Assembly (NCBI RefSeq): GCF_009734425.1
Contig: NZ_CP046455.1
Coordinates: 2,356,001-2,420,000, forward strand
Length of the DNA stretch: 64,000 nucleotides
From: Corynebacterium occultum
GTDB taxonomy: Bacteria; Actinomycetota; Actinomycetes; Mycobacteriales; Mycobacteriaceae
Direction of reading: 5' to 3'
Shown here piece by piece: positions 26,196 to 35,104 of this stretch; position 1 is the stretch's first letter; the number at the start of each line of letters is the position of its first letter. The position numbers and the translations under genes were made by a program. Under the pieces are notes generated by a model. It searched no databases. It had not been told where the DNA came from and saw only the letters and a program-made list of their open reading frames with translations.

Positions 26196-27302
26196 ATGCA
26201 CACCACCCCACACCCCTACTACCGCCCCACCGACCCCGCCGCACACTGGACCACCCACCGCAACCGCCAGGACCTCACCTTCTGGACAAGTGTCACCCCA
26301 GACGACGACGCCGATATCGACACCACCACCTCCCACCTCGCCGCCCGCACCTCCTTGAGCACAACCACCACACTGACCTGGCTGTCGATTGTCCAACTCC
26401 TGCGCCACTACCCGGTGCTGGCTGCCCCCAACCACAACCTCGGCCTGCTCGACTACCCCAGGCTGCGCGCCATCGAACACGCCCTTGATCGCCGTGGACG
26501 ACCCCGACATCATCACCGAGATCGATAAGCACCTCACCACCTTCCTCACCCCCACCCGGCCAGCGGAAGCCCCCCCGGGGCCGACAACCATCCGCCGGTT
26601 CCTTACGCCACCTCCTCACCGAACTCGACCCCCCGGCCGCCGAACACGACACCCACCCAAGAGCCCTGGGCATCCACTTCCGCACCACCGGCACCGGACA
26701 CACCCAGATCCAGGCGGTGCTCGCCGCCGATGACGCCCTGGACATCCACACCATCCTCAAAACCACCGCCACCGCCGAGGACACCACCCTGCATGACGCC
26801 CTGCTGGGGCTGCTCCGCGGGACGATGCACAGCCCGAAGGTGGTGTACAACCTCTACGGACCAGACGGTGACACCCCGACCTATCTCGCAGGAGCCGGCT
26901 ACCTCGATGACCGCCAGGCCCGACGCTGGGCCGAACGGATCACCCACACCCGCACCATGGACACCCCCCGCCCACACCACCACCCTGGCCTACCGACCCA
27001 CCGAGGAAATCATCCGGGCCGTGAAAAGCAGGGACGGGACCTGTCGGGGACCGGAGGACTGCGGGATCGATGCCGAGGCCTGCGATGTCGATCACGTGCT
27101 CAACCACACCGACGGGGGTCCCACCACCCCCAGTAACCTGCAGTGCCTGTGTCGTAGGCATCATCTGAGGAAAACCCGTGGGGACCTGAACCTGGTGATG
27201 AATGCACAGTCGTTTATGCAACGTCGTGCCCAACGGGTCAACAAACGCCGTACCGCCCCGACCCCGGAGGAGACAACCCGGGAGGAGGAACCACCCTTCT
27301 AA
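26196..27302 (+). pseudogene. DUF222/HNH endonuclease, three frameshifts
   Basis: Three consecutive frames together encode one DUF222 (13E12-type) HNH protein of about 365 residues. Frame 1 runs from the ATG at 26196 (MHTTPHPYYRP) to about 26,485 (RAIEHAL). Frame 2 continues as IAVDDPDIITEIDKHLTTFL. Near 26,600 the reading shifts again to RHLLTELDPPAAEHD... and ALDIHTIL..., up to about 26,970. A third shift restores the original frame for TLAYRPTEEIIRAVKSRDG and the intact HNH motif (VDHVLNHTDGG...CRRHHLRK). All three shifts are in the same direction, so the first and last parts share a frame. Either a decayed gene or sequencing errors at C-runs. Confidence 0.8.
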
Positions 27303-27456
27303 ACCAGAGCGGATCAGCGTTCCTGGACAGCCACCATCGAAGCTCAGGACGGAAGAGCTCCCCGAGCTCATCCAGCATCATCGCCGGCCCAGCAATCGGC
27401 CTCCTTGGCGACCCTTAATTCACTTGAGCTTAAACATGCCCTCTGAACAGGCGATT

Positions 27457-27485
27457 TTGCTTGCACCCAGCTAGGTTGGTATTGT
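27457..27485 (+). promoter_or_regulatory. Probable promoter of the tandem tRNA-Lys genes
   Basis: TTGCTT (27457-27462), 17-base spacer, TATTGT (27480-27485), about 55 bases before the first tRNA. Confidence 0.4.
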
Positions 27486-27540
27486 TTTCTTCGTTGCCGA
27501 GCGGGGCATTCCCCAGAGAATAAAACCACTCGATGAACAT

Positions 27541-27613
27541 GCGCCATTAGCTCAATTGGTAGAGCATCTGACTCTTAATCAGAGGGTTCGGGGTTCGATT
27601 CCCTGATGGCGCA
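27541..27613 (+). tRNA. tRNA-Lys (CTT), copy 1
   Basis: A 73-base cloverleaf: acceptor GCGCCAT/ATGGCGC, anticodon loop CTCTTAA giving CTT, T-arm with TTCGATT, discriminator A. Identical to the copy at 27,674-27,746. Confidence 0.95.
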
Positions 27614-27619
27614 CGGATT

Positions 27620-27660
27620 ACTCCTCTTAATTTGCCACAACAGGTTTTGAGGAGTTTTCT
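27620..27660 (+). terminator. Terminator of tRNA-Lys copy 1
   Basis: ACTCCTC (27620-27626) pairs with GAGGAGT (27649-27655), then TTTTCT. Its loop (GCCACAACAGGTTT) is shared with the second copy while the stem differs by compensating changes. Confidence 0.75.
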
Positions 27661-27673
27661 AAAAAATAAATAC

Positions 27674-27746
27674 GCGCCATTAGCTCAATTGGTAGAGCAT
27701 CTGACTCTTAATCAGAGGGTTCGGGGTTCGATTCCCTGATGGCGCA
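27674..27746 (+). tRNA. tRNA-Lys (CTT), copy 2
   Basis: Identical 73 bases to copy 1, 133 bases downstream. The duplication also covers the CACGGATTACTCC sequence after the tRNA. Confidence 0.95.
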
Positions 27747-27752
27747 CGGATT

Positions 27753-27797
27753 ACTCCCGGCGGCCTGCCACAACAGGTTTCCGGGAGTTTTCTTTTT
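27753..27797 (+). terminator. Terminator of tRNA-Lys copy 2
   Basis: ACTCCCGG (27753-27760) pairs with CCGGGAGT (27781-27788), followed by TTTCTTTTT. Confidence 0.85.
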
Positions 27798-27957
27798 GCC
27801 CGCTTCGTGAGTGCCGCCCCCTCTTCCCCGCTTCAGCTCGCTAGCATGACAGCGTCATAGCGCAGCTCACTCCAGGAGGATTCAGGCCATCAGGAATAAT
27901 CCTGTCCGCAGAACCGCACCCCCGGAGCCAACACCAGGCTCCACTTTCTGGGTCTTC

Positions 27958-29706
27958 GTGCTCCTGATATTCCTGGGCGTGGTCGCCCGAACGCTGGTGG
28001 CTTCCCGCGGTTGGTTTTACTGGGATGACCTCACTTTGCAGAGCCAGGCCAGGCTTCACCCCAGCCCAGATCTCGAGCTGCTTTTCAGTGGTCATGATGG
28101 CCATCTCATGCCGGCCGCATGGTTCCTGGAGTGGTTGCTCGCCCACCATGCCCCCTTGGATTGGCCGGTGGCGGTGATCTTGTTGGCTGTGCTGCAGACC
28201 GTGGCAGCTGCGGCGGTGGGTTGGGCCAGTTGGGTGTTGTGTCCGAGAAGTTTCCGGGTCTGCAGGCTACGCCTCCCCTGGGCTGGATTGCCGTTGTTGT
28301 GTTACCTGGTCACCCCGTTGACCCTCTCCGCAAGTACCTGGTTGGCGGCAGTTGTCAATGCTCTGCCTATGCATGCCGGGTTAGCGATGATGATGGGTCA
28401 TGCGGTGCTCTGGTTCCGCAGCTACACCGCCCATGGGGCCCGGCGTAACGTCCATCTTTTCGCGATCATCGCTTGGTTGTTCTTCGCGCTGATATTCAAT
28501 GAGCGGGCTCTTTTACTCGGCCCAGTGGTGATTTTCACCCTGTGCTGTTTCACTCTGTCCAGCCCGATAACCCCAGTTAGAGCCAGGAAAGGCATGACCC
28601 TGCTCAGTGTCGTTCTGGCGATTCCGAGCATCTGTTGGGCGCTGCTCTATCTGCGGCTTCTGGGCAACCCCCGCGAACTCCCCAATGGCGAATCCACCAC
28701 CGGGCACACCTCTTTCCCTGATCTTCTGGAGCACGGTTATCTCCATTCCCTGCTGCCCACCGCCGTTGGTGGTCCCTGGCAGTGGGAACGCTGGCACCCC
28801 GGACCGCCCTTTGCCTCCCCGGGAGGGTGGGCGATCATCGCAGGTCTGGTGGTGGTTCTGGGCATCGCCATCTGGACCGCCCGGCAGTACCCCAGGCTGC
28901 TCCTGGTCTGGCTTCCGACGCTCCTCTATCCCCTGCTGCCTCTGCTTGCGCTGCTGTTGGTGCGCTCCGGTCCGGAGACCGCGGCGGAAATCACCCAGAC
29001 GTTGCGTCACCTTTCCGAGGTGGCGGTTCTGGCAGCACTGGCCCTGGCTGTCGTGCTCAATCACCGCACCCGGCCGTTCCATCCCGGGGCAGGTGTCCCG
29101 CTGCTGATTTTCCTGGTCTCCGCCCTGCTGAGCACGCTGAGTTATACCGCGGTGTGGGCGGATCAGCCGGGCCGCACCTATTTCAGCAACCTGCGCACCC
29201 AACTCTCCGCACGCGGGGAACCCATCCTGGATCAGGCGGTGCCCCTGGAGGTGTTGCTGCCGGTCGTGCACCCCCACAACCAGCTCTCCCACCTGTTGCC
29301 CGGCGCGACTGCCCCGACCACCACTACCCCGGTGTTGGTTGATGCCCAGGGAATGCTTATCGACGCCGTGTTGTCAGGCTCGCGTTCCACGCTGCCGGGC
29401 GAGACCCCGGGTTGCGGCACCCTGGTGGGTGCGGAGGGTGTTTCGATGGGGCTGGATGGTCCGTTGTTGGAGCGGGATTGGGTGGTGGAGTTCAACTATT
29501 TTGCGGAACACCCTGGTGCTGTGGAGCTCTCCCTTGATGGGGAGCCGAGCCTGGTGCCCCTTGTGGCGGGGTTGAACCAGGTGTTTGTCTCGGTGGTTGG
29601 GGGCGGTGAGTCGCTGCAGCTGAGGCCCACCCCGGGGGTCGGTGAGTTCTGTGTGGCTGATAGCCATCTCGGAATCCTGGTTCCGGGGGCGTCGCTAAGC
29701 GGTTAG
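27958..29706 (+). CDS. Polytopic membrane protein, possible GT-C-type glycosyltransferase
   Basis: A protein of at least 582 residues with about ten hydrophobic helices up to residue 400 and a C-terminal extracytoplasmic domain of about 170 residues. Soon after the first helix lies WFYWDDLTLQ, an acidic pair in the first outer loop, as in GT-C lipid-linked-sugar transferases; this is suggestive only. The GTG at 27958 has no ribosome site. The same frame extends back to a good AGGAGG (27874-27879) followed nine bases later by ATC at 27889, which would add 23 residues (RNNPVRRTAPPEP...) forming a basic cytoplasmic tail. The 3' end overlaps glutaminase. Function unknown. Confidence 0.75.
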   Translation: MLLIFLGVVARTLVASRGWFYWDDLTLQSQARLHPSPDLELLFSGHDGHLMPAAWFLEWLLAHHAPLDWPVAVILLAVLQTVAAAAVGWASWVLCPRSFRVCRLRLPWAGLPLLCYLVTPLTLSASTWLAAVVNALPMHAGLAMMMGHAVLWFRSYTAHGARRNVHLFAIIAWLFFALIFNERALLLGPVVIFTLCCFTLSSPITPVRARKGMTLLSVVLAIPSICWALLYLRLLGNPRELPNGESTTGHTSFPDLLEHGYLHSLLPTAVGGPWQWERWHPGPPFASPGGWAIIAGLVVVLGIAIWTARQYPRLLLVWLPTLLYPLLPLLALLLVRSGPETAAEITQTLRHLSEVAVLAALALAVVLNHRTRPFHPGAGVPLLIFLVSALLSTLSYTAVWADQPGRTYFSNLRTQLSARGEPILDQAVPLEVLLPVVHPHNQLSHLLPGATAPTTTTPVLVDAQGMLIDAVLSGSRSTLPGETPGCGTLVGAEGVSMGLDGPLLERDWVVEFNYFAEHPGAVELSLDGEPSLVPLVAGLNQVFVSVVGGGESLQLRPTPGVGEFCVADSHLGILVPGASLSG

Positions 29707-30977
29707 TCCTTTTCCTCCAGGGAGTGTTCCTTGAGGGAGTCAAGGGTTTCGGCTTCGGTGCCGTCGCTGTATACCAGGTCGGTGAGGATGTTTTCGGGGT
29801 CGTAGATGGCGACGTCGTGGCCTTGTTCGCGGTAGCGGCGGAGGGCTTCCTTGATCATGCGGCGGCCGACCTTGTTGAAGCTGGAGACTCTTTCGATGTC
29901 GAGTACGATGCGGCGGCCACCGAAGTCCTCGGTCTCCATTTCGTTGAGGATGTTTTCGGCGGCGGAGAAGTTGACCTTGCCCTGTAGGCGGATGACCGTG
30001 GCGTCACCTTCAGTGTGGATGTTGCGCAGTGCGGAATCGCCGTAGGGGTCGGCGGCCATGAGGTGCAGGCCCATGTCTGCGGAGAGTTTCTGGAAGATTC
30101 CGACGCCGCGCACACTATTGCCCTGGGCATCGAGGCGGGGTGAGAAGGTGGCGATGCCGAGCTGTCCGGGCAGGCTGCCGATCAGTCCGCCGCTGACCCC
30201 GGATTTCGCGGGGATGCCGACGGTTGTCATCCAGCGGCCGGCGGCATCGTACATGCCGGCTGAGGCCATTACGGCCAGTGCCATGCGACAGACATCAGGG
30301 TTGAGGATGCGTTTTCCGGTGACTGGTTGGATTCCACCGCCGGCGAGGGTGGCGGACATGACGGCGAGGTCGCGGGCGTTGATCTCGGTGGCGCACTGCA
30401 GGGTGTAGCTGAGCACCGCGTCGTGGGCTTCATCCTGGATCACCTTGTAGTTGCGCAGCATGTGGGCGATGGAGAGGTTGCGTTCGGCGTCCTCCAGTTC
30501 GGAGTAGCACAGCTGGCGGTTGATCTGGAGTTCCCGGCCAGCGAGTTCACAGAAGAACTCCCGGATCACTTCCACCCGATCATCCACGCTGGAATCCTCC
30601 CCGTTGATCAGCTGGTTCACGGCGATGGCGCCGGCGTTGATCATGGGGTTCATCGGCCGGTTGGTGCCGCTTTCGAGGGAGAGTTCGTGGAAGGCTTCCC
30701 CGGAGGGTTCGGCACTCACGGTTTCCTGCACCTTGTCCCAGCCGCGCTGCTGCAGCGCCAGGGCATAGACGAAGGGTTTGGACACCGATTGGATGCTGAA
30801 CATGCGGCGGTCATCACCGGCACCGTAGATCCGGCCGCTCATGGTGCACAGTGCCATGCCGAGGGGGTCCGGGTCTGCGGCCGCCAACTCGGGGATGTAG
30901 TCGGCGACTTCCCCGGAGGTGTCTTCCCGGACTGAATCGAGCAGGGTTTCGAGGTAATCCGGGATCGGGGTCTTCAC
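29703..30977 (-). CDS. glsA: Glutaminase fused to a C-terminal STAS domain
   Basis: A 424-residue protein. Residues 1-305 are a serine-dependent glutaminase (beta-lactamase-like fold): SIQSVSKPFVYAL with the catalytic Ser-x-x-Lys, NPMINAGAIA, and GIPAKSGVSGG. It converts glutamine to glutamate plus ammonia. Residues about 320-415 form a STAS domain (VIRLQGKVNFSAAENILNEM, then IVLDIERVSSFNKVG), which may regulate activity or bring in a partner. GTG start at 30977 with AAGGAGAG nine or ten bases upstream. The fusion is known in some actinobacterial glutaminases, as far as I recall. Confidence 0.93.
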   Translation of the reverse strand: MKTPIPDYLETLLDSVREDTSGEVADYIPELAAADPDPLGMALCTMSGRIYGAGDDRRMFSIQSVSKPFVYALALQQRGWDKVQETVSAEPSGEAFHELSLESGTNRPMNPMINAGAIAVNQLINGEDSSVDDRVEVIREFFCELAGRELQINRQLCYSELEDAERNLSIAHMLRNYKVIQDEAHDAVLSYTLQCATEINARDLAVMSATLAGGGIQPVTGKRILNPDVCRMALAVMASAGMYDAAGRWMTTVGIPAKSGVSGGLIGSLPGQLGIATFSPRLDAQGNSVRGVGIFQKLSADMGLHLMAADPYGDSALRNIHTEGDATVIRLQGKVNFSAAENILNEMETEDFGGRRIVLDIERVSSFNKVGRRMIKEALRRYREQGHDVAIYDPENILTDLVYSDGTEAETLDSLKEHSLEEKD

Positions 30978-31043
30978 CGCGTGGGTCTCTCCTTGTAGTT
31001 GCTTCTCAGGCTGACCTTCCTGAGCCTACCTATACTGAGAAAC

Positions 31044-32168
31044 ATGAAGCAGACCGAGGGGGATCCCTCCGCCGGCCGGGAAGTGACCATCTATGACGTG
31101 GCGGAAAAGGCGGGGGTTGCCGCCTCGACGGTGTCGCGGACTTTCTCGCGTCCCGACCGGGTCAGCTTCAAGACGGCGGAGAAGATCCGGGCCGCCGCCG
31201 CGGAGCTGGGTTATCGCACTGAGCTGGCGACCCGGCGCTTGGATGCCCGGGAGGCGGGTGAGCGTTTCAATCTCATCGGCATGATTTCCGCTGATATTCA
31301 GAACCCTTTTTTCCTGGAGTTGCTCCGGGGTGCGGAGCACGCTGCGCTGACCCAGAAGATGGTGGTGACGGTGGCGGACAGCAGTGAGTCTCTGCCCCGT
31401 TCCCAGCAGGCGGTGGAGAGGTTGTTGCCGCATGTTGACGGTCTGTTGCTGGCTTCTTCCCGGTTGAGTTCGGGGGAGGTACAGAAGATCGCCCGTTCGG
31501 TGCCGACGGTGGTGCTCAACCGCCCGGTGCCGGGGGTGCCCAGCGTGATGGTGGACAATTATGAGGGGGCGATCAAGGCTGCCATCCACCTGGAGGATCA
31601 GGGTTCGCGCTCGATCACTTATCTGGCTGGCCCGGAGAATTCCTGGGCGGATGCCACCCGCTGGCGGGGTCTGATCGAGGCGGTGGGCAATACCGAGGCT
31701 TCCTCCCCCACCGTCACCTTCACCCGTTCCACCACTCTGAGTCTGGAGCAGGTACGTCGCTTGGCGCGGATCAGTGTGCACCGCATGCTGGTGGATGAGC
31801 CGACCATCCGGGGTGGGCGTCGTGTCTTTGAGAGTTGGCGGAAGAATCCCACTGATGCGGTGCTTTGTTTCAATGATCTGGTGGCGATCGGTTTCATGAA
31901 GCAGGCGCAGCATGCGGGACTGCGGATTCCGGAGGATGTGGCGGTCGTCGGTTTCGACAACACGGAGCTGACCACCATCATCTCCCCTTCCCTGACCACG
32001 GTGGCGGGGCCGCTGACCACGGTGGGCCGGGTGGCCACCGCCAACCTGATCGCCCTGATCAAGGGGGTTGAGTTGCCGCTGGCCAGGCCCAGGGTGTTGC
32101 CCACCCGGCTGATTGTGCGGGAGTCGAGCATGCGGCGGACACCGCGGGCCCGGCGGATCGATCCTTAA
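31044..32168 (+). CDS. LacI-family regulator, likely of gluconate/uronate genes
   Basis: A 374-residue LacI/GalR regulator. The N-terminal helix-turn-helix is [20 protein letters not shown] with a hinge helix around residues 50-60. A periplasmic-binding-like sensor domain follows ([48 protein letters not shown]). The start at 31044 (MKQTEGD) is preferred because TATACT at 31031-31036 lies seven bases before it, consistent with a leaderless mRNA. It is convergent with gntP (overlapping stops) and precedes the uronate genes, so regulation of that cluster is a positional inference. Confidence 0.88.
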   Translation: MKQTEGDPSAGREVTIYDVAEKAGVAASTVSRTFSRPDRVSFKTAEKIRAAAAELGYRTELATRRLDAREAGERFNLIGMISADIQNPFFLELLRGAEHAALTQKMVVTVADSSESLPRSQQAVERLLPHVDGLLLASSRLSSGEVQKIARSVPTVVLNRPVPGVPSVMVDNYEGAIKAAIHLEDQGSRSITYLAGPENSWADATRWRGLIEAVGNTEASSPTVTFTRSTTLSLEQVRRLARISVHRMLVDEPTIRGGRRVFESWRKNPTDAVLCFNDLVAIGFMKQAQHAGLRIPEDVAVVGFDNTELTTIISPSLTTVAGPLTTVGRVATANLIALIKGVELPLARPRVLPTRLIVRESSMRRTPRARRIDP

Positions 32169-33523
32169 CCGATGAAGACGCTCAGCAGCATGACCATTCC
32201 CAGGCCGACCAGGGAGTTGCACAGCTGCAGCAGGCCCCAGGTCTTCAGGGTGTCCTTGACCGAGAGATCGAAGTAGCCCTTGAAGAGCCAGAAAGAGGCG
32301 TCATTGACGTGGGTGAGGGTGTTGGAGCCGGCGGCGGTGGCCAGCACCAGCAGGGCGGGGTTCACACCGACCAGAACACCACTGGGGTCCATCAGGGCAC
32401 CGGAGATGATGCCGGCGGCGGTGATCGCGGAGACCACGCCCTGGCCGGTGGCCAGTCGGATCAGCACGGTGATCAACCAGGCCATGAGGTAGGGGGAGAG
32501 GGAACCGGCGTTCATCAGGGTGCCGATGTAGTCACCGATGCCCGTGTCGATGATGACCTGCTTGAGGGCACCTCCGGCACCGATGATCAGCACCACCATG
32601 GCGATGCCCTTGATCGCCCCCTCGAAGGTGTCCATGCCCCAATGAATGCCGCGGCCCGGGCGGATGGCGAAGAAGTAGATGGCGGCGGCCATCGCCAGTG
32701 ACACCGAGATCACCGAGGATCCCAGGAAGTTGATGATGCTGTGGGACATGCTGCCCTCGCTGAGCCAGATATTGGCGATGGTGGCGCCGATCATCAGGAT
32801 CGCGGGGATCAGGGGGACGAACATGGAGATGGCGAAGGAGGGGCGCTCCCCCACCGGGACCGGGTCCTCGGAACGCAGCAGCTTCGGGACGGGGTAGTCC
32901 AGGTTGCCCAGGAACTTCGGCAGCACCCAACCGGTGATGGCGACGGTCGGGATGGCGATGACGATGCCCAGGATGTAGACCATGCCGATATCGGCGTTAT
33001 AGGCGTCGACCAGGGCGACGGGACCGGGCTGCGGCGGGAAGAGGGAGTGGGCGGTGGTGGTGGCCGCGACCGCGGGGATGGCGATCTTCATGAACGGGAC
33101 CTTCGCCTCCACCGCCACCGCGATGATCAGCGGGGCGAGGATGATGAAGGCCACCTCATAGAACATGGCCAGGCCGAAGACGGTGCCGGCGATCACCATG
33201 GCGATCTTCACCTTGCCGATGCCCATCTTCGCGATCAGGGTGTCTGCGATCTGTGCCGCCGCACCCGAGTCGACCATGAGTTTGCCGATCACCGCGCCGA
33301 AGACCACGATGATGGCCAAAGATCCCAGGGTGGAACCGAAGCCCATCTGGATGGTGTCCAGCAGATCCATGAGGGGGAAGCCCTCCAGGATGCCGATCAA
33401 CAGCGCTGCCAGCAGCAGCGCCACCATCGCGTTGATCTTCCACTTGATGTTCAGCAGCAGCATGAGGCCGATGCCGAGGACCACCCACACGATGTGCAGG
33501 AAGTCCATGTGCATGGTGTCCAT
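32165..33523 (-). CDS. gntP: Gluconate:proton symporter, GntP family
   Basis: A 452-residue permease with twelve to fourteen hydrophobic helices. Family signatures include [41 protein letters not shown] and the C-terminal [18 protein letters not shown]. GntP proteins import gluconate or related sugar acids with protons. Divergent from uxaC across a 174-base gap; gluconokinase lies at the other end of the cluster. The ATG at 33523 follows AAGAAAGAGA. Gluconate is the most likely substrate; fructuronate (as for E. coli GntP) is possible given the neighbours. Confidence 0.9.
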   Translation of the reverse strand: MDTMHMDFLHIVWVVLGIGLMLLLNIKWKINAMVALLLAALLIGILEGFPLMDLLDTIQMGFGSTLGSLAIIVVFGAVIGKLMVDSGAAAQIADTLIAKMGIGKVKIAMVIAGTVFGLAMFYEVAFIILAPLIIAVAVEAKVPFMKIAIPAVAATTTAHSLFPPQPGPVALVDAYNADIGMVYILGIVIAIPTVAITGWVLPKFLGNLDYPVPKLLRSEDPVPVGERPSFAISMFVPLIPAILMIGATIANIWLSEGSMSHSIINFLGSSVISVSLAMAAAIYFFAIRPGRGIHWGMDTFEGAIKGIAMVVLIIGAGGALKQVIIDTGIGDYIGTLMNAGSLSPYLMAWLITVLIRLATGQGVVSAITAAGIISGALMDPSGVLVGVNPALLVLATAAGSNTLTHVNDASFWLFKGYFDLSVKDTLKTWGLLQLCNSLVGLGMVMLLSVFIG

Positions 33524-33697
33524 CGATTCTCTTTCTTCTTGAGGTCTTCCCTGGTCCCCATGCGTGGTGGGGTGGGTCAGCTCGGGGAGCAGTGTTCTCT
33601 AGCCTGAAACTTTAATCCCAGGTGTGCACCAGATGAACCCACGGAAACTTCTGGCAACTTCTTGAATGTGGAGTGACAGACAACCTTGAATTGAGAT
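33524..33697. promoter_or_regulatory. Divergent control region gntP / uxaC
   Basis: 174 bases between divergent starts. An imperfect operator-like GGTG-TG-CACC is at 33621-33630 and an AACTTCT direct repeat lies just after it. Two TTGAAT hexamers (33662-33667 and 33686-33691) are 18 bases apart, the second six bases before the uxaC ATG, so uxaC may be leaderless. No operator can be assigned with certainty. Confidence 0.3.
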
Positions 33698-35104
33698 ATG
33701 AGTACGTCACATGCCTCGCATCCGGACCGGCTGCTCCCGGCCGATCCCGCCACCCGCGACATCGCCCGGCGGTTACTGGCCAACGTCGAGGAACTGCCCA
33801 TCATCTCCCCTCATGGGCACCTCGACCCGGCGATGTTCACCAGCGACGAAGCTTTCCCGGACCCCACCTCGCTCCTGATCAGCCCCGATCACTATGTCAC
33901 CCGGGTGCTGCATTCCGCCGGTGTGGACCTGGCTGACCTGGGCGTGGGAGGTCATGAATGTGACCCCCGCGAAGCGTGGCGCATCTTCTGCCGCAACTGG
34001 GGACTCTTCCCAGGCACCGCCTCCGGATACTGGCTGGAGCAGGAATTTGAGCATGTCTTCCAGATCAACCCGGACCGCATCAGCGCCGAGAACGCCGATG
34101 AGATCTACGATGAACTCTCCGCCATCATCGCCCGGCCGGACTTTCGTCCCCGCGCCCTGGCGGAGGAGTTCGACCTGGAGGTCCTGGCCACCACCGATGA
34201 TCCGATGGACACCCTGGAGCATCACCGGGCCCTGGCCGAGGACCCCACCTTCTCCCCACGGGTGCTGCCCACCTTCCGCCCCGATGCCTACACCAAGATG
34301 TACCGCCCGGACTTCGCCGCGAACGTCGAGAAGCTCATCGACAGCGCCGGTGAGGGCAAGGGTGGTTATGAAGGCTATCTGCAGGCGATGCGCAGCCGCC
34401 GCCAGTACTTCATCGACCACGGTGCCACCTCCTCCGACCACGGCACCCACAACGCCGATACCGCACCCCTCTCCCCCGCTGAGGCCCAGGCCCTGCTGGA
34501 CAAGGGACTCAGGGGCGAGGCCACCTTCGCTGAGGCACTGGCCTTCGAGGCGAACATGACCTACCGCTTCGCCGAAATGGCCCAGGAGGATGGCCTGGTG
34601 ATGACCATCCACCCCGGTGTCTACCGCAACCACTCCTCCTCCGCAGCTGAGAAATTCGGTGCCGACACCGGCCACGACATTCCCTTCCAACTGGAATACA
34701 CCCGCGGCATGCAGCCCCTGCTCAGTGACTTCGGCGAAAACCCGGACTTCCACCTGGTGCTCTTCAGCATCGATGAAACCGTCTTCTCCCGGGAACTGGC
34801 CCCCCTGGCCGGTTATTACCCCTCCACCTTCGTCGGCGCCCCCTGGTGGTTCATCGACGAGATCGATGCCATGAACCGCTTCCGGGCAGCCACCACCGGC
34901 ATCACCGGTTTCTCCCGCTACTCCGGCTTCATCGACGACACCCGCGCCTACTGCTCCATCCCCGCCCGCCACAACACCTCCCGGCGCGTCGAAGCCGGTT
35001 ATCTGGCACGCCTGGTCGCTGAGCACCGCCTCTCCGAGGACCGTGCCGCCGAAATTATTGTGGACCTTATCGACGCTTCCCCGAGGAGAGTGTTCAAGCT
35101 GTGA
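33698..35104 (+). CDS. uxaC: Uronate isomerase
   Basis: A 468-residue amidohydrolase-superfamily enzyme that converts D-glucuronate to D-fructuronate (and galacturonate to tagaturonate). Visible motifs are ISPHGHLDPAMF near residue 30 with the HxH metal site, ATTDDPMDTLEHH, and VGAPWWFIDEIDAMNRF near the C-terminus. Length matches the family (about 470). It opens a forward operon and its stop overlaps the GTG of the next gene (GTGA), so the two first steps of glucuronate breakdown are coupled. Confidence 0.94.
   Translation: MSTSHASHPDRLLPADPATRDIARRLLANVEELPIISPHGHLDPAMFTSDEAFPDPTSLLISPDHYVTRVLHSAGVDLADLGVGGHECDPREAWRIFCRNWGLFPGTASGYWLEQEFEHVFQINPDRISAENADEIYDELSAIIARPDFRPRALAEEFDLEVLATTDDPMDTLEHHRALAEDPTFSPRVLPTFRPDAYTKMYRPDFAANVEKLIDSAGEGKGGYEGYLQAMRSRRQYFIDHGATSSDHGTHNADTAPLSPAEAQALLDKGLRGEATFAEALAFEANMTYRFAEMAQEDGLVMTIHPGVYRNHSSSAAEKFGADTGHDIPFQLEYTRGMQPLLSDFGENPDFHLVLFSIDETVFSRELAPLAGYYPSTFVGAPWWFIDEIDAMNRFRAATTGITGFSRYSGFIDDTRAYCSIPARHNTSRRVEAGYLARLVAEHRLSEDRAAEIIVDLIDASPRRVFKL

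Noticed and set aside
27541..27746. CRISPR-like direct repeat
   Set aside because: The two 73-base repeats are intact tRNA-Lys genes; no further repeat units exist.
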